This document shows, in pieces, positions 41,979-51,122 of a stretch of 64,000 bases of DNA; positions within the stretch are counted from its first letter, which is position 1, and every line of letters starts with the position of its first letter. Source of the stretch: Amycolatopsis balhimycina FH 1894 (GTDB lineage Bacteria; Actinomycetota; Actinomycetes; Mycobacteriales; Pseudonocardiaceae); contig NZ_KB913037.1 of the NCBI RefSeq assembly GCF_000384295.1, positions 8,755,508 through 8,819,507 of the forward strand, written 5' to 3'. The notes under the pieces were generated by a model, which was given only the letters and a program-made list of their open reading frames with translations, ran no database searches and had not been told where the DNA came from. Position numbers and translations under genes: made by a program.

Positions 41979-42520
41979 GCGCCGCCTCCGGAGGCATTTC
42001 CCGAGACCGAGCGCCAGGTATCGACTGGTTCGACAGCGGTGGCGGACAAGCGTTTCTGGCCGGGAACGCCGAGGATCAGCGCGTCGCCGAAGTCGACCGC
42101 ACACGACACCGTCACGCTGACCGTGCCGCCCGGTCGCATCCCGCCGGTGGCGGTGTCCACGCTCAGCGACGCACAGGTCACTCCGGCTGAGGACAGCGCG
42201 TTCGTGGCGGTGGACTGGGCCGCTGCGTTTGCGGTGGCCGAGGTGCGTTCGATGCTCGCCGCGCGGGCCGCTTGGTGCGCGGCATCGTCCACCCGCAGCC
42301 GGGCATCCACCCCTCGGTGGATCACCACGGCGACGAACACGAGCAGCATGACCAGAAACGGCGCCGCTAGGGTGACTTCGGCAGCCACTGAGCCACGGTC
42401 CGCGCGCCACCAGGCCACCCACCAACCCCAGCGCGGGTGATCGCGCCCCAGCGGGCGTTCTGGGCTACCGGACGGGCGTGTGGCGGGTGTCCGGGCGGCG
42501 GGCGAGTTCTTGGTCGTCAT
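41975..42520 (-). CDS. TadE/TadG-family pilus protein
   Basis: 181 aa. After a disordered basic start comes [35 protein letters not shown] (about 42-75), the TadE signature in which a Glu at +5 follows a Gly-Ser processing site. The remainder has [16 protein letters not shown] and a beta-rich end with two Cys. Coupled to tadG by ATGA and 9 bp after the upstream tadE gene. Confidence 0.82.
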   Translation of the reverse strand: MTTKNSPAARTPATRPSGSPERPLGRDHPRWGWWVAWWRADRGSVAAEVTLAAPFLVMLLVFVAVVIHRGVDARLRVDDAAHQAARAASIERTSATANAAAQSTATNALSSAGVTCASLSVDTATGGMRPGGTVSVTVSCAVDFGDALILGVPGQKRLSATAVEPVDTWRSVSGNASGGGA

Positions 42521-42529
42521 AGCGTCCGA

Positions 42530-42958
42530 TCACCCACCGCTGGCCAGATCGGGAACGAACCGTTCGACCGGGCCGGACGCCTCGGCGTGCACCGGCAAAC
42601 TGAGGAACGGGACTACCGACGTCGCGGTCCCGGAGATCCGGATCGACGCCGAGTTGGCGGTGCGGTCGGCACCGACACTGGTGCCGGTCAACGGGCCGCG
42701 TGCGAGCTGGTCGAGCATCTGCTGCGCGCTCGCGCTGCCCGCGGCCGCGGTGCCGTTCTGAGCTCGCGCGGCGGCGAGCCCTTGAGACGCGGCGGCCTGG
42801 GCGATGTGCGTGGCGTGCGACCACAGCGCGAACTGCACGATCGCCAGCAGCATCAACAGAAGCAGCGGCGTCGCGATCACCAGCTCCGCGCTGACCGCGC
42901 CGCGGTCACCGCGCAGCAGCAGCCGGATACGGCCTCGCGAGGCCGTCCTCCCGCGCAC
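42530..42958 (-). CDS. TadE-family pseudopilin
   Basis: 142 aa from a GTG at 42958, chosen because RIRLLLRGDRGAVSAELVIATPLLLLMLLAIVQFALWSH starts 11 residues later and matches TadE; there is no strong ribosome site, so the start is tentative. Downstream AAASQGLAAARAQNGTA and a beta-rich C-terminus complete the family pattern. Likely a minor pilin processed by the prepilin peptidase encoded at 50484-51122. Confidence 0.75.
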   Translation of the reverse strand: MRGRTASRGRIRLLLRGDRGAVSAELVIATPLLLLMLLAIVQFALWSHATHIAQAAASQGLAAARAQNGTAAAGSASAQQMLDQLARGPLTGTSVGADRTANSASIRISGTATSVVPFLSLPVHAEASGPVERFVPDLASGG

Positions 42959-42959
42959 A

Positions 42960-43311
42960 GGCCGCGGCCGGCCATCACCGCGGCCTCTGTCGGCTCGGCG
43001 GTGACTGTAGGGATTCCGCGAATTTGTCCACCCGGGACGCCTTCGTGTCCACCGGTCGATGCGGAAACGGCGCCGACTTCCGACGTGCCGGTTCGTGGTG
43101 GAGCATCGCAGGTGTTCTCTTCCTCTTCCGTGACCGTTGCAGCCATCTGCCGTCGGCTGGACGGATAGGCACTGTTCAAGCGATATCCCTACGCGGAAGG
43201 ACAAGTTGCCAGCGCTTTGGACACGCGAAGGACAAGTAGGGGGCCCAGCGGACATTTCCGTTGACTCCCTACAGTGACGCCACCGCTGTGACTGCTCCCG
43301 GCTCATCACGG
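42960..43311. promoter_or_regulatory. Intergenic region upstream of tadE with repeated motif
   Basis: 352 bp without a convincing gene. CGCGGAAGGACAAGTTGCC (43192-43210) and ACGCGAAGGACAAGT (43223-43237) are near repeats. A third version, AGCGGAAGGACGAGTTGCTG, lies at 48531-48550 upstream of cpaB. The shared motif in front of two parts of the Tad operon suggests a common regulatory site. Confidence 0.4.
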
Positions 43312-43500
43312 TTACAGGTTGATGCCGTTGGCCTTGGCGGTGACCTTCGCGATGATGATCGCGATGATCGCCAACGCGGCCACCACCAGCAACGCTGTCA
43401 CCAGCACGGTCTCGGTCGAGTACCCGGCCTCGGGTTCCCGGCGCAGCACTTCCCACCGCGCTTTTACCGTCGTCCACAATGCCACCAGGTAGAGGTGCAT
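43312..43500 (-). CDS. flp: Flp-type pilin (major pilin candidate)
   Basis: 62 aa. The basic leader ends in EPEAGYSTETVLVTALLVVAALAIIAIIIAKVTAKANGINL: a Gly-Tyr junction, Glu at +5 and a 20-residue hydrophobic helix, the hallmarks of Flp/Tad pilins cleaved by an A24 peptidase. The mature subunit would be only about 37 residues. GAGGAG lies upstream of the ATG. It lies directly downstream of tadC in the operon. Confidence 0.8.
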   Translation of the reverse strand: MHLYLVALWTTVKARWEVLRREPEAGYSTETVLVTALLVVAALAIIAIIIAKVTAKANGINL

Positions 43501-43536
43501 CGCGCTTCTCCTCCCATTTCCACGTGCCCCCGCAAC

Positions 43537-44439
43537 TCACAGTCCGTTGAGGACTTGGGTGAGTGCGGGGTAGGCGATGAACGCCAAGAAGCCCAGGAAC
43601 AACGCCATCACCGGCAGCGACATGCGTTCGGTGGCGGCCTGGGCGTCGCCTTCGGCGTCGGTGATCTGGTGGGTGCGCAGGGCACCGGCCTTGGCCGCGA
43701 GCGAGGTGCGGACCTTGGCGCCCTCCGTGCCGGCCAGGCTGACCGACGCGGCGAGCTCGGACAGCTCGGTGACGTCGAGTTCCTCGCCGAGCTGGCGCAG
43801 CGTTGCCCACGGCGTCGTGCGGGTCAGCCGGGCGGTGTCCAGGGCTCGGCGGATCTGCTCGAACGCCCAGCCCCGGCCGATGGCGACCGAGTCGTTCAGC
43901 GCGCTGTCGACCCCGGCGCCACCGGCGAGGGTGATCCACACCAGGTCGAGGTAGGCGGACAGGGCGTGGCGGAACCCCGTGCGCAGTTTCGTCGCGTCGG
44001 ACTTCGCTTGCAGGTCGGGCAGGACAAATCCGGCAGCGGCCAGAACAAGTCCGGCGATGATCGGGAACTCGATTCCCAGCGACAACCCGGCCAAGGTGAG
44101 CAGCAGTTGCAGCAGGACCGGCGCGAGCAGCCCGGCGATCGCCAGGGTTGCCTTCTCGGCCAGATGGGTCGCGACCGGGCGGCCGATGACCGCCAGATCC
44201 CGAGCCAGCCGCTCGCCGGGCAGACCGAGCGCGCGCAATGGCGCGATGAACGGGCGGCCGAGCCTGGCCGCCCACCCGGTGTCCTCGGTGGCCAGGATCG
44301 GGGTCGGCGCGGGCGTCGCTGTGCTGCGTGCCAGGACCGCGCCCAAGGCGGGCCGGGGCGGGAAGGCCCACACCGCCAGCGCCCACAGGCCCAGGCCCAG
44401 CCCGGCTCCCAGAATCAGTGCGGTGATCACGGTGGTCAC
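43537..44439 (-). CDS. tadC: TadC-like T2SS-F membrane protein
   Basis: 300 aa from the GTG that overlaps the tadB stop (GTGA). Membrane helices lie near 5-26, 108-150 and 275-295, around the T2SSF domain (LRTGFRHALSAYLDLVWITLAGGAGVDSALNDS, LRQLGEELDVTELSELAASVSLAGTEGAKVRTSL). With TadB it forms the inner-membrane platform on which the TadA ATPase acts. Confidence 0.88.
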   Translation of the reverse strand: MTTVITALILGAGLGLGLWALAVWAFPPRPALGAVLARSTATPAPTPILATEDTGWAARLGRPFIAPLRALGLPGERLARDLAVIGRPVATHLAEKATLAIAGLLAPVLLQLLLTLAGLSLGIEFPIIAGLVLAAAGFVLPDLQAKSDATKLRTGFRHALSAYLDLVWITLAGGAGVDSALNDSVAIGRGWAFEQIRRALDTARLTRTTPWATLRQLGEELDVTELSELAASVSLAGTEGAKVRTSLAAKAGALRTHQITDAEGDAQAATERMSLPVMALFLGFLAFIAYPALTQVLNGL

Positions 44440-45359
44440 ACCTGCCTCTCGGCGACGAGCGCGGGCTGGTCCTCGGAATCGGCGGCCAGGGACAAGAACC
44501 GTTCGGGCTCGGCGACCCTGGCGACCCGCACCAGCCACGCGAACCCCAGTCCAAACAGGACCCCGATGCCCAGCAGGACGATCTGCCCGGTCGCGGAGTC
44601 GTAGGCCGACAGGTACGGGCGGTTGAGCAGCACCACGGCCACGGCGAAGCACAACGTGGTGCCGACGATCACCCGCACGCTGGTTCGGGTCCGGGCACGC
44701 CCGGCTTCGACCCGCATCCGCATCGAGGCTTGCTCGCGGGCGGTGTGCGCCAGCGAGCCGAGCAGGTCCCCGAGCTGGCGGGCCTGCTGTTCGGCCGCGA
44801 GCACCAGCGCGGCGATGACGAGGTCGCCGGTGGGGTCAGCGAGCCGCTCGGCCAGATGGCGCAGGGAGGGCGCCAGCCGGTCTCCGTTCTCGATCCGCAC
44901 CGCGAGGTCGGTGATCTCACCGCGGATGGCCGGCGGCGCCAGCGGAGCGGTCGCGAGGATGGCCTGCTCCAGCCCGGCGGCGGCCGACAGCGTGTCGCGC
45001 AGCATCTCCGTCCACGTCGCGATCGCCTCGATCCGCGCCACCCGGCGGGCGTGCTCGGGGTCGCGGCCCAGGACACGGGGCAGTGCCCAGACCGCGAGCC
45101 CGGCCAGCACGGCGCCGACGACCCAGCCGGTGGCCACTCCAGTGAGCACACCGACCGCGACGGCGAGGCCGATCCGCAGCGCCTGGCGCTGATCTCGCGG
45201 TGCGGCCTGCGCGCGGCGCGTTTGCCCGCGGCGGAACAGGCCGGCGCGCCGGTTCGGGTCCACGCCGCGCCAGCCGATGATGACCAGCAGCAGCCCGACA
45301 CCGACGCCGACGCCGAGCAAGGCCGACAGGGCGGTGGTGGCGCTGATCGTGATGTTCAC
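44436..45359 (-). CDS. tadB: TadB-like T2SS-F membrane protein
   Basis: 307 aa from the GTG overlapping the tadA stop. Helices near 8-28, 65-92, 230-250 and 263-283. The T2SSF domain has ATWTEMLRDTLSAAAGLEQAILATAPLAP and LAAEQQARQLGDLLGSLAHTAREQ. Partner of TadC in the Flp pilus platform. The frame is open upstream, but those residues belong to the tadA region and are not part of this protein. Confidence 0.88.
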   Translation of the reverse strand: MNITISATTALSALLGVGVGVGLLLVIIGWRGVDPNRRAGLFRRGQTRRAQAAPRDQRQALRIGLAVAVGVLTGVATGWVVGAVLAGLAVWALPRVLGRDPEHARRVARIEAIATWTEMLRDTLSAAAGLEQAILATAPLAPPAIRGEITDLAVRIENGDRLAPSLRHLAERLADPTGDLVIAALVLAAEQQARQLGDLLGSLAHTAREQASMRMRVEAGRARTRTSVRVIVGTTLCFAVAVVLLNRPYLSAYDSATGQIVLLGIGVLFGLGFAWLVRVARVAEPERFLSLAADSEDQPALVAERQV

Positions 45360-46861
45360 CGCGGCCACCAGCCTTCCGGCTGCTCGAGCAGGCCGGGGTC
45401 GAACCCGGCGTCGACGAGGTCGTCGAGGGTGTCGGTTCGCAGTGCCCCGGCCACCGGGCGGGCGCGGCGGTCTGCGCCGGGCCGGTAGACCTCGTTGGAG
45501 ACCACCTGCGGGCCGTCGGCGCCGACGACCTCGCGGATCGAGGACACGACGCGGGTTGTCCGGTCGGTGCCGCGGGCCAGGTGCACGACAAAGTGCACCG
45601 CCGAGGCGACCAGCAGGTTCGTCGCGTCCAGCGGGAGGCGTTCGACGCCTTGCGCGGCGTAGGAGGCCAGCCGGGTGAAGGCGATCCGCGAGCTGGAGGC
45701 GTGCAGGGTCGCCATCGAGCCGTCGTTGCCCTGGCTCATGGCGTTGCACATCGGGATGACTTCCGGTCCCCGGATCTCGCCGACGATCACCCGGTCCGGC
45801 GACATGCGCAGGCCCCACCGGACGAGTTCGGCCTGGGAGATCGCGCCCTCGCCCTCGACGTTGGCTTCACGGGCCTGGAAGGCGGTCACGTCGGCGTGGA
45901 CGTCGGGGTCGAGTTCCAGGCCGAGCTCGAAGGCGTCCTCGATGGTCACGATCCGCTCCATCGAGTCCATCTCCGAGGCCAGTGCCCGCAACAACGTGGT
46001 CTTGCCCGCACCCGTGCCGCCGGTAATCAGGATGTTCTTGCGCGCCCGCACCAGCGCGCGCAGGAACTGCTCCAGGCCGGGGTCGATGGTGCCGCGAGCG
46101 CGCAGCTCGGGCAGGGTCACCGTGAGGTAGCCGTGCCGACGGATCGACAGGGAGGTCACCCCGCCCGCGGTCAGGCCCATCACCGCGAACAACCTCTCCC
46201 CTCCGGGGAGTTGAAGGTTGACCGCCGGGGAGCCGTAGTCGAAGCGGCGTTCCTGGCTGGAGGCGCGGGCGGCGAGCAACCGGACCAGGTCGGTCAGCTC
46301 CTCGTTCGAGCCCGCGATCGGGGCGACCCGCGCGCGGCGGCCGTCGTTGTACTGCACGAAGACCCGGTCGTAGCGGTTGGCGTTGATCGTCTCCACCGTC
46401 GAGTCGTCCAGCAGGGGCTGCAGGCCGGCCATGCCGAACAGCTCGTTGATGACCTCGATGATCACCCGCTGCTCGACATCCCGGCCGACCAGCGACCGGT
46501 TGTCCATCAGCTCGTTCTCGCTGTGCGCGGCGACCGCGTCCTCCAGGATCGCCCGCGCCAGCTCGCGCCGTGCCTCCCTGGTGACCGGGGCGCCGGTGCG
46601 GCGCTGCTGGGCATCGACCCGCAGCGGCAGCTCGGTGCCGAGCGTGTCGCGCAGGTGCTGGCGAAGCCGCCCGACGGCCTCGGTCGCCTGCGCCGGCTCC
46701 GAACCGCCCGGCGCTGGTTGCGGGGTCGCCTGCGCCCAGCTGGGGTTGCCGGACGTGTTGGCCGGTTGCCAACCTGACGGTTGTCCCTGCGGCTGGTGCG
46801 GACGCAGGGGCACCGGAGCCGGATAGCCGTTGGGCGGAGGACTGTTGGGCGGGTACGTCAT
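45356..46861 (-). CDS. tadA: TadA/CpaF secretion ATPase of the Tad pilus
   Basis: 501 aa. A Pro/Gln-rich start (1-55) precedes the CpaF N-terminal domain (LVGRDVEQRVIIEVINELFGMAGLQPLL, TVETINANRYDRVFVQYNDGRR). The motor has Walker A LITGGTGAGKTT (about 285-296), the Asp box TIEDAFELGL, Walker B RVIVGEIRGPEV and the His box ATLHASS. It is the hexameric ATPase that drives Flp pilus assembly. ATG and stop overlap their neighbours (ATGA, GTGA). Confidence 0.95.
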   Translation of the reverse strand: MTYPPNSPPPNGYPAPVPLRPHQPQGQPSGWQPANTSGNPSWAQATPQPAPGGSEPAQATEAVGRLRQHLRDTLGTELPLRVDAQQRRTGAPVTREARRELARAILEDAVAAHSENELMDNRSLVGRDVEQRVIIEVINELFGMAGLQPLLDDSTVETINANRYDRVFVQYNDGRRARVAPIAGSNEELTDLVRLLAARASSQERRFDYGSPAVNLQLPGGERLFAVMGLTAGGVTSLSIRRHGYLTVTLPELRARGTIDPGLEQFLRALVRARKNILITGGTGAGKTTLLRALASEMDSMERIVTIEDAFELGLELDPDVHADVTAFQAREANVEGEGAISQAELVRWGLRMSPDRVIVGEIRGPEVIPMCNAMSQGNDGSMATLHASSSRIAFTRLASYAAQGVERLPLDATNLLVASAVHFVVHLARGTDRTTRVVSSIREVVGADGPQVVSNEVYRPGADRRARPVAGALRTDTLDDLVDAGFDPGLLEQPEGWWPR

Positions 46862-47760
46862 GACGCTTGCCCTCCGCGCGAGGTGGTCTCGGTGTTCGGC
46901 GGCAGGGGTGCAGGTGCCAGTCGAAAACCGTTGGCCGAGACCGCGAGGGTGGGCACGCCGGGCACCGCGCGCAGCATGGACATCGGCTGGTTGTCGGCTG
47001 GTGCCTGCCGGGGCAACGCGGGCGGCGGTGCCTGCTCGGCGATGAGCACTTTCGCGACCTTGTGCGCGACCTGCCCCAGCGCCGAATGCGCCGGTCCGCT
47101 GCGGCCCCACCGCAGCGTGCTAGGCCGTCCACACAGCACAGCGGCCCCGTGCGGATCGTCGGGAACGCGGCCCAGCGGCAGAACGCCCAGTTCGCGGGCG
47201 ACTTCAGCAGTGGAATACCCCTCGCCGACCAGCAACATCGCCGGATGCGCGGTCCACCTGCCGATCGCCGGCAGGCGACGGGCCAGGTGGGCGAGGTCGT
47301 CGGCGTGCGCACGGGTCAGCAAGACCATCGCGTCGGCCGAACGCACGATCGGCATCGCCGGAGACCCAGCGTCAATTCGGCCGCAGTCCACGATCACCAC
47401 GGACTCCGGCGCGCCCGCAGCTGTCCGCAGCACCCCAGCGCCTGTAGTCGGGTCGGCCAGCGCGGACAACGCTGCTCGCGCGCGGTCGGCGTCCGGTGGT
47501 GCGGCCACCACCGGCAGCCCGCCCGGCAGGGCCTGCGCGTGCTGCCACAGCAGCGCCGGGTCGTCGCTACGCCGGGCGGCGACCGCCAAGCTCACCAGCC
47601 CCGGCGCCGATTCCAGCGAGAACCGCGTCCCGACGTCCCCGCCGGAGGGGTCGGCCTCCACCAGCAGCGCGCGCGAGGGCGATGGCCAGCGCGCGGCCAG
47701 CGCGACCGAGAACGTGGTCACTCCAGGCGACCCTTTCACCGACAGCACCGCCACCAGCAT
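46858..47760 (-). CDS. tadZ: TadZ/CpaE-like MinD-type protein
   Basis: 300 aa from the ATG that overlaps the cpaB stop (TGATG). SVKGSPGVTTFSVALAARW (7-25) is the deviant Walker A position, here with GSPGVTT lacking the usual Lys pair, so ATP binding may be weak or lost as in some TadZ proteins. LLVEADPSGGDVG, VVIVDCGRIDAGSP and MVLLTRAHADDLAHL give the ParA/MinD core. It places the Tad machine in the cell. Confidence 0.82.
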   Translation of the reverse strand: MLVAVLSVKGSPGVTTFSVALAARWPSPSRALLVEADPSGGDVGTRFSLESAPGLVSLAVAARRSDDPALLWQHAQALPGGLPVVAAPPDADRARAALSALADPTTGAGVLRTAAGAPESVVIVDCGRIDAGSPAMPIVRSADAMVLLTRAHADDLAHLARRLPAIGRWTAHPAMLLVGEGYSTAEVARELGVLPLGRVPDDPHGAAVLCGRPSTLRWGRSGPAHSALGQVAHKVAKVLIAEQAPPPALPRQAPADNQPMSMLRAVPGVPTLAVSANGFRLAPAPLPPNTETTSRGGQAS

Positions 47761-48473
47761 CACTGACCACTTCCCGGAAGCATCACGATCGACAACTGAC
47801 CCGCGGGCACGGCGGCGATCTGGCGGGCGGCGGCCTGGCTCAGCTGCACCGACACCACCGTGACCTGCTGATTCGGCGGCGAGGTCACGCTGGTGACCAC
47901 GGCCGGCCACACCGTCGTGGCGTCCGGCGTCGGCGGGCTGGCCAGCGCAGCGCCCAATTGGCCCGGCACGAACACCACTGACACGTGCGCGCCTGGCGAC
48001 ACCTCCACCGGGAACTGGCCCGCCTTCAACGACAAAGCCGCGATCGCTTGGCCTGTCACAGGAACACCGGCACCGCTCACCGCGTCCAGAGTCAGCAGCG
48101 CACCGGCGGGCAGACTCGCGGACATCGTCTTACCCACCACGTTCGTAGCCTGGTTCGCGTCCACAACAGAAACGCCGGGGTCGACGGCGACGTTTACCTG
48201 CTTGAGATCCTGCGCGGTCAGCACCTGCCCGACCGCAACCGGCCGCGCCAACGCCAAGACCGATTGCCGGTTCCCGGAGTTCAGCGAAACCACTAGGAAC
48301 GCGGCCGCACACGCCAGCACAAGCAGCGCACCCAGCAGTAGGTGCGGGATGCTGCGACGTCGTTTTGTTCCGCGCAGCCGCGAGGCGGGCTTCTTGCCGT
48401 CCGCCACCCAGGGGCCGCTGGCCGACTTCGTGGGTCGGTCGGTGTCCGGCTGGGTCGTGATGTTCGTGGTCAC
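47760..48473 (-). CDS. cpaB: CpaB/RcpC-like SAF-domain protein
   Basis: 237 aa from a GTG at 48473, picked because GGAGG lies 7 bases upstream; ATGs further up give 8-15 extra residues with no ribosome site. A single membrane anchor (HLLLGALLVLACAAAFLVVSL, about 43-63) is followed by a SAF domain (ALARPVAVGQVLTAQDLKQVNVAVDPGVSVV...). In Tad systems this protein helps form the outer part of the pilus apparatus. First structural gene of the tight tad operon. Confidence 0.83.
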   Translation of the reverse strand: MTTNITTQPDTDRPTKSASGPWVADGKKPASRLRGTKRRRSIPHLLLGALLVLACAAAFLVVSLNSGNRQSVLALARPVAVGQVLTAQDLKQVNVAVDPGVSVVDANQATNVVGKTMSASLPAGALLTLDAVSGAGVPVTGQAIAALSLKAGQFPVEVSPGAHVSVVFVPGQLGAALASPPTPDATTVWPAVVTSVTSPPNQQVTVVSVQLSQAAARQIAAVPAGQLSIVMLPGSGQ

Positions 48474-48587
48474 GCCGGTACCTCCTCCAGGCATGGGAGT
48501 AGTGCGCCACGTCGCCAAGGTTCTTCAGCGAGCGGAAGGACGAGTTGCTGTTGGTGTTGTCGTGAAAGGAGGTGCTGCCTGGGAAGG

Positions 48588-49616
48588 TCAGCCGCCGCCG
48601 TTGTTGAGGGCTTGGGACTCCGCGACACGGAAGGCCGCGTTACCGGTCGTGGTCAGGTCCGGGAACGTTCCACCTTGCCCCGCGCCCGCCCAGGTGACCG
48701 TCCAGTGCACCGTCGCGGCGACCGGGAACGCTTGCCCCGCTCGCTTCGCGGACGAGGTGCGGTAGGTGTGGCCGCAGTCCGGCGACGGCGCCTTCGGGTC
48801 AGTCCCGGCCCGGAACGGCGTGCCCGCCCCAGTACACGTCACCGTGCTGCCGTCGCCCATGGACCATGTCACCGACGTCGGCGTCGCGGTGGCCGTCACC
48901 GACACGCCCGGCACGGAGGCTGTCGCCGATACCGGCCCCCACCCGCTCGAGAGCCACATCCACGTCGGCAAGTTCACCAGCTGGTCGCCGACAGGGTTCG
49001 CCGCGATCGTCGGCGTGGGCAGCCGCAACTGCTTGCGCGCCATCTGCGCCAACTCGGCCGGCGAGGGCAACTGCGCCGCACCGGGTTGCTGTCCATCCGC
49101 GATCCACACCGGGGGCCGGTACAGCCCGTCGGTGACGCCCGCGGTCGAGCATTGCCATACGTACCAAGAACCCTGCTGGCCCTGCGTCGGCTGGGCTGCT
49201 TGCGCCAGGACCACACCACCTGCCGCTGGACGGGTGAAGACCGCAGGTTGCGCGATCACGCCGCCTGTGTTCAGTGGCTTGGTGAAGGCGGCAGTGACCA
49301 CACCGCCGGACGGCGGCTGGTAGTCGCTCTTCACGTAGGAACACTTGGCCAGGTTCGAGTTCCCGCCGATGATCGTGTCGCCGGGGTTGCTGTTGTCCTT
49401 GCCTGGGTTGCCGGTGCCGGGACGTCCGGGTTTGTTGCCGTTGCCTGGGTCGCCCGGCTTGCTGTTGTCGCCGCCCTCGCCTGCGCCGAGATCGCAAGCC
49501 GGAGAAGGGGTTTGGCTGCAGGTCGTGCTTCCCCAGCCGTTGCCGGCCAGAGCAGGCGCTGCGATGCCGAGCATGGCGATGGCCACGATTCCGGTAACGG
49601 TCGCTATGCGTCGCAT
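48588..49616 (-). CDS. Secreted Gly/Pro/Asn-rich protein of the Tad region
   Basis: 342 aa from the ATG at 49616, 2 bp after the upstream lipoprotein gene. Signal peptide MRRIATVTGIVAIAMLGIAAPALAG, then a GDPGNGNKPGRPGTGNPG linker and a Cys-containing C-terminal region with a possible Ig/PKD-like stretch (GVSVTATATPTSVTWSMGDGSTV). Exported, probably to the wall. It may be a structural or adhesin partner of the pilus. Sequence family not identified. Confidence 0.72.
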   Translation of the reverse strand: MRRIATVTGIVAIAMLGIAAPALAGNGWGSTTCSQTPSPACDLGAGEGGDNSKPGDPGNGNKPGRPGTGNPGKDNSNPGDTIIGGNSNLAKCSYVKSDYQPPSGGVVTAAFTKPLNTGGVIAQPAVFTRPAAGGVVLAQAAQPTQGQQGSWYVWQCSTAGVTDGLYRPPVWIADGQQPGAAQLPSPAELAQMARKQLRLPTPTIAANPVGDQLVNLPTWMWLSSGWGPVSATASVPGVSVTATATPTSVTWSMGDGSTVTCTGAGTPFRAGTDPKAPSPDCGHTYRTSSAKRAGQAFPVAATVHWTVTWAGAGQGGTFPDLTTTGNAAFRVAESQALNNGGG

Positions 49617-49618
49617 GG

Positions 49619-50215
49619 TCAGCACGTCCCCACGTCGTGCACGCCATAGTCGGCGACCTTCCACGCCCCGTCGGCTTGCTTCTCGACGATGGCGTTGATC
49701 TGCTGGCGACCGCCTGGCTTGTTGTCGGCGAGTTGCCCGTTGTCCGCACGATACTTCAACCAGTGAGTCGAATCACCACAATCCGTGACGATGATCTTCT
49801 TCGGGGCACCGGGCGGGTCCACGGAGGACACGCTGGGGTTCAAGACCGGTTCGCCTTTGGTCACGAGGCCGTTGAAGTGATCGGCATACAGCCCTCGCGA
49901 CAGATTCGTCAACGCGATTCCTGTGGCGTACTGACCCAACTTCAGCGACTGCCAGTCCGAGGTGGCCCCGGCGGCAACGAAGTCCTGCCACATGCCCCGG
50001 TAGGACGCGAGGGCATCCTGCTTGGCTTTGTCCACACCGGACAACGGTGTGGTTGGCGGAGCCGAGGTCGCCTTCCCGGTCGGCTGGACCGTGCTGGGGG
50101 CGGGGGCAGGCGTCGTGCCGGGACTGCAGGCGGCGAGGACCACCAACGTGACTCCGAGCGCGAATGTCGCCATGGACCGGCGCCCACCAACGATCAAGCC
50201 CCTACGGCTTACCAC
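49619..50215 (-). CDS. Putative lipoprotein of the Tad region
   Basis: 198 aa. Signal ending in VLAACSPG, a lipobox with Cys30, then a Pro/Thr linker and a domain with AKQDALASYRGMWQDFVAAGATSDWQSLKLGQYATG, common in actinobacterial lipoproteins encoded beside secreted substrates. The start could be the second ATG at 50173, which still leaves a short signal. Coupled to the secreted-protein gene downstream. Confidence 0.78.
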   Translation of the reverse strand: MVSRRGLIVGGRRSMATFALGVTLVVLAACSPGTTPAPAPSTVQPTGKATSAPPTTPLSGVDKAKQDALASYRGMWQDFVAAGATSDWQSLKLGQYATGIALTNLSRGLYADHFNGLVTKGEPVLNPSVSSVDPPGAPKKIIVTDCGDSTHWLKYRADNGQLADNKPGGRQQINAIVEKQADGAWKVADYGVHDVGTC

Positions 50216-50483
50216 GGCCCCACCCCTCAGACGTCAGCGAAGATCGTCAATCTTTTTCGTGATACACACCACGTCTACACCACTGACCCCCGCCGACTGC
50301 AAAGTGTGTATGTGACTGACTTTGAAGTCGGAATGGGTTTTCCAGTGAATCTTCACTCTTTCAGGTCATGGCTGTCACTTTCCGATACCGCCGCAGATAA
50401 CACTGGGGACGACACCAGCGGCTTTCTGGAGGTGAAGGGATGGTGCAACGGCTACGGAACGTGACTTATGGCGGTTCTGACTG

Positions 50484-51122
50484 ATGACCACCGAATTCAT
50501 CACGATATGGGCGAGTGCGGGGATCCTCGTCGGTCTCGCCCTGGCGTTCGGCGTCCGATGCCTGCTCACGGTGGCCCCACCCGCATCCCATACGACGTGG
50601 CTCATGGCCGTACCGCTGACCTCCCTTGTGTTTGGCGGACTCGCCTGGCGCTTCGGTCACCAGTTCGATTTGCTGCCATACAGCGTTCTCGCTGCACTCG
50701 GCGTGGCACTCAGTGCGATCGACGCTATCGACCGACGACTACCCAGCGTGCTCATTTACTCGGGCGTCGCCGTAGTCGGCGTACTGCTGGCGAGCTCGGC
50801 GATCATGCACTCCAGAGGACCGGACTTTGTGCGCGCGCTGGCTGGGATGGCGGTTGTTGCCGTGTTCTACCTCGTGCTCGCGCTTGTGTCCGGAGGCGGG
50901 CTGGGGGCTGGCGACGTGAAACTCGGTGGCCTGCTCGGACTCGCTCTCGGCTGGCTTAGCTGGTCGGCACTCGTCACGGCCACCGCCATCGGCTGGTTTG
51001 CAGCCGCCCTGATATGGCTGGTCCTTCGGATGTTCCGACGAAGGCCAGAGGGCTCATTGCTTCCGATGGGGCCGTTTCTGCTATTCGGGGCGTTGGTCAC
51101 GATCACCCTCGTTCCGACGTGA
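50484..51122 (+). CDS. Prepilin peptidase (A24 family)
   Basis: 212 aa with about six membrane helices. The two catalytic Asp are in SAIDAIDRRLP (about 75-85) and GAGDVKLGG (near 138-146). It lacks the N-terminal methylase domain, as do TadV/CpaA proteins. It would cleave the Flp pilin (43312-43500) and TadE-type proteins. It lies divergently from the leftward tad operon; the gap 50216-50483 should hold both promoters. Confidence 0.9.
   Translation: MTTEFITIWASAGILVGLALAFGVRCLLTVAPPASHTTWLMAVPLTSLVFGGLAWRFGHQFDLLPYSVLAALGVALSAIDAIDRRLPSVLIYSGVAVVGVLLASSAIMHSRGPDFVRALAGMAVVAVFYLVLALVSGGGLGAGDVKLGGLLGLALGWLSWSALVTATAIGWFAAALIWLVLRMFRRRPEGSLLPMGPFLLFGALVTITLVPT

Noticed and set aside
42877..43179. 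100-codon leftward frame upstream of and overlapping tadE
   Set aside because: The C-terminal half is out of frame with a clear TadE protein and the N-terminal half lacks features and a ribosome site, so it is not listed as a gene.
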